A stretch of 64,000 nucleotides of DNA. Source: Pseudomonas tremae. Its GTDB lineage: Bacteria > Pseudomonadota > Gammaproteobacteria > Pseudomonadales > Pseudomonadaceae. Location of the stretch: assembly GCF_001401155.1 (NCBI RefSeq), contig NZ_LJRO01000362.1:44997-108996 (forward strand), given 5' to 3'. Under the pieces are notes generated by a model. The model did no database searches. It was not told where the DNA came from and was given only the letters and a program-made list of their open reading frames with translations. This document shows positions 62,371 through 64,000 of this stretch, in pieces (within the stretch, counting starts at the first letter, position 1; each line of letters starts with the position of its first letter). The position numbers were made by a program, and so were the translations under genes.

Positions 62371-64000
62371 ATGAATCTCGACAAGGCGTTAGTGCTGCGT
62401 ACCTGTGCAAATAACATGGCCGATCATTGCGGCCTTATATGGCCCGCTTCCGGAACAGTTGAATCCAAATACTGGCAGTCAACCAGGCGGCATGAGAATG
62501 GCTTGGTCGGTCTGCTGTGGGGCGCTGGAACCAGCGCTTTTCTAAGCCTGCATGCCGACGCACGATGGATTGTCTGTGAGGTCGCCGTTACAGACATCAT
62601 CAGCCTGGAAGAACCGGGGATGGTCAAGTTTCCGCGAGGCGAGGTGGTTCATGTCGGCGACAAAATTAGTGCGTCACACTTCATTTCGGCGCGTCAGGCC
62701 GACCAGGCATCAATGCCCGCGCCTACGCCTATGCTCTTGACCACGCCTGCGGCGGCAAGTGTCACGTTACCTGTGGCCGAACAGGTCAGTCATGAAGTGT
62801 TCGATGTGGCGTTGGTCAGCGCGACAGCCCCCTTGGCAAACAACTTGCCGGTGACGGTGCCGCAGACTTTGCAGACCGCCACTTACGGCGGCACGTTGAG
62901 TGGCGATAACCACAGTCGGCTCATTGCCGGTTATGGCAGTACCGAAACCGCTGGCAACCACAGTGATCTTATTGCCGGTTATGGAAGTACAGGAACCGCC
63001 GGCTCCGACAGCGCTTTGGTAGCAGGCTATGGCAGCACCCAGACTGCCGGAGGGGATAGCGCGCTGACTGCGGGTTATGGCAGCACCCAGACCGCCCGCG
63101 AAGGCAGCAACCTGACGGCAGGGTATGGCAGCACCGGCACGGCGGGTTCCGATAGCTCGCTCATCGCAGGTTACGGCAGTACACAGACTTCTGGTGGGGA
63201 CAGTTCGCTGACGGCGGGATACGGCAGTACGCAAACGGCTCAGGAAGGCAGCAATCTCACCGCGGGGTATGGCAGCACCGGCACTGCAGGTTCCGACAGC
63301 TCGCTGATCGCGGGTTACGGCAGTACTCAGACCTCCGGAGAAGACAGCTCGCTCACAGCAGGTTACGGCAGCACGCAAACGGCTCAGGAAGGCAGCAATC
63401 TCACCGCGGGGTACGGCAGCACCGGCACTGCAGGTTCCGACAGCTCGCTGATCGCGGGTTACGGCAGTACTCAAACCTCGGGCGGGGACAGCGCCTTGAC
63501 CGCAGGCTATGGCAGCACTCAGACGGCCCAAGAAGGCAGCAATCTCACTGCCGGGTATGGCAGCACTGGCACAGCAGGTGCCGACAGTTCGCTGATCGCC
63601 GGTTATGGCAGCACACAGACGTCAGGAAGTGACAGTTCCCTGACGGCGGGCTACGGCAGCACTCAGACCGCTCAAGAGGGAAGCAATCTTACTTCTGGTT
63701 ACGGCAGTACAGGCACCGCTGGCTCTGACAGCTCGCTGATCGCCGGTTATGGCAGCACACAGACCTCCGGGAGTGATAGCGCACTTACAGCGGGCTACGG
63801 CAGTACCCAGACCGCTCAGCAGGGCAGCAACCTGACAGCCGGGTATGGCAGCACCGGGACGGCTGGCTCCGATAGCTCGTTGATAGCAGGCTACGGCAGC
63901 ACGCAGACCTCGGGCGCAGACAGTGCAATGACAGCAGGTTATGGCAGTACACAGACCGCGCAGGAGGGCAGTAACCTGACGGCGGGTTATGGCAGCACTG
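62371..64000 (+). CDS. ina: Ice-nucleation protein, N-terminal domain and 23 repeats (3' end outside window)
   Basis: The gene encodes the outer-membrane-anchored protein that templates ice. Residues 1-169 match the Ina N-terminal domain (MNLDKALVLRTCANNMADHC, VGLLWGAGTSAFLSLHADAR, VHVGDKISASHFISARQ), which directs surface attachment. From residue 170 come 16-residue repeats AGYGSTxTAxxxSxLT, 23 complete and a partial one to the edge. The ATG at 62371 has GAGGA 7 bp before it. No stop occurs in the window, so the remaining repeats and the C-terminal domain lie to the right. Near-identity to InaZ/InaK is clear. Confidence 0.98.
   Translation, partial: MNLDKALVLRTCANNMADHCGLIWPASGTVESKYWQSTRRHENGLVGLLWGAGTSAFLSLHADARWIVCEVAVTDIISLEEPGMVKFPRGEVVHVGDKISASHFISARQADQASMPAPTPMLLTTPAAASVTLPVAEQVSHEVFDVALVSATAPLANNLPVTVPQTLQTATYGGTLSGDNHSRLIAGYGSTETAGNHSDLIAGYGSTGTAGSDSALVAGYGSTQTAGGDSALTAGYGSTQTAREGSNLTAGYGSTGTAGSDSSLIAGYGSTQTSGGDSSLTAGYGSTQTAQEGSNLTAGYGSTGTAGSDSSLIAGYGSTQTSGEDSSLTAGYGSTQTAQEGSNLTAGYGSTGTAGSDSSLIAGYGSTQTSGGDSALTAGYGSTQTAQEGSNLTAGYGSTGTAGADSSLIAGYGSTQTSGSDSSLTAGYGSTQTAQEGSNLTSGYGSTGTAGSDSSLIAGYGSTQTSGSDSALTAGYGSTQTAQQGSNLTAGYGSTGTAGSDSSLIAGYGSTQTSGADSAMTAGYGSTQTAQEGSNLTAGYGST
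62878..64000 (+). repeat. 48-bp ice-nucleation repeat array with 144-bp super-period
   Basis: The array is built of 48-bp units (16 codons) grouped in threes: GTAGSDSSLI, QTSGGDSSLT and QTAQEGSNLT types recur in order, a 144-bp period. The first four units are the most divergent. The array continues beyond the window. Confidence 0.97.

Noticed and set aside
62767..63531. A repetitive open frame on the minus strand inside the ina gene
   Set aside because: It only mirrors the 48-bp ina repeats and has no ribosome site or independent support.
62878..64000. The 48-bp repeats as a CRISPR array
   Set aside because: The units are coding, contiguous, in frame and without spacers; they are ina repeats.

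Overview
The window is chromosomal DNA from a Pseudomonas of the P. syringae complex. The gene set is that of a fluorescent pseudomonad: nadA, dapA-bamC-purC, copAB, rdgC, prc, cysK and a hybrid kinase with a symporter-like sensor. The right edge carries the first 1.6 kb of an ice-nucleation (ina) gene, the hallmark of ice-nucleating P. syringae and relatives. The pathovar cannot be fixed from sequence alone.

Layout. 1-8.4 kb is housekeeping: the end of nadA, a BepA-like protease, a TusA-family protein, a PerM-type permease, gcvR-bcp, and the run dapA-bamC-(MBL hydrolase)-purC. A tRNA-Ser(CGA) at 8.47 kb is followed by about 1 kb of AT-rich DNA without a convincing gene. Then come an indole-3-glycerol-phosphate synthase that does not look like the usual Pseudomonas TrpC and a GvpU-like protein with no gas-vesicle cluster. 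This stretch looks like acquired DNA. 11.5-20 kb holds malic enzyme, the lipid A phosphoethanolamine transferase EptA, RNase D/YcgL, a dehydrogenase, a nitroreductase and an RNA methyltransferase. 20-23 kb is a copper resistance pair copA-copB without copCDRS beside it. 23-34.5 kb is mixed core: YajD, a cNMP-binding protein, oligopeptidase B, a class II amidotransferase, WbqC, a MoxR/VWA pair, a DUF748 protein, CysK and LpxO. 34.5-42.2 kb has the SLC5-type hybrid kinase (CrbS/MxtR-like), an MFS-acyltransferase fusion, a BASS transporter and RdgC. tRNA-Val and tRNA-Asp share one strong promoter.

42.7-50.4 kb is more variable: a PEP-mutase-like enzyme, an orphan secreted protein, a CoA-transferase/VOC pair, a duplicated DUF4329 protein with a JAMM-like motif, an FKBP lipoprotein, a perfect palindrome made of two consensus DnaA boxes, a YkvA protein, and an overlapping XRE-regulator/partner pair. 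50.4-56.2 kb encodes an EAL-CBS-GGDEF protein, the periplasmic protease Prc, a quinone oxidoreductase and a HAD phosphatase. 56.2-61.9 kb is a five-gene uptake operon (binding protein, phosphatase-like hydrolase, two permeases, ATPase) facing a GntR/HutC-type regulator. Two matching palindromes, one near each start, suggest local control of both. An AT-rich gap leads to ina.

The best candidates for a second look are the DnaA-box palindrome, the JAMM-like/degenerate DUF4329 duplication, the XRE-partner pair, and the operator-marked transport operon of unknown substrate. No complete new system is demonstrated.
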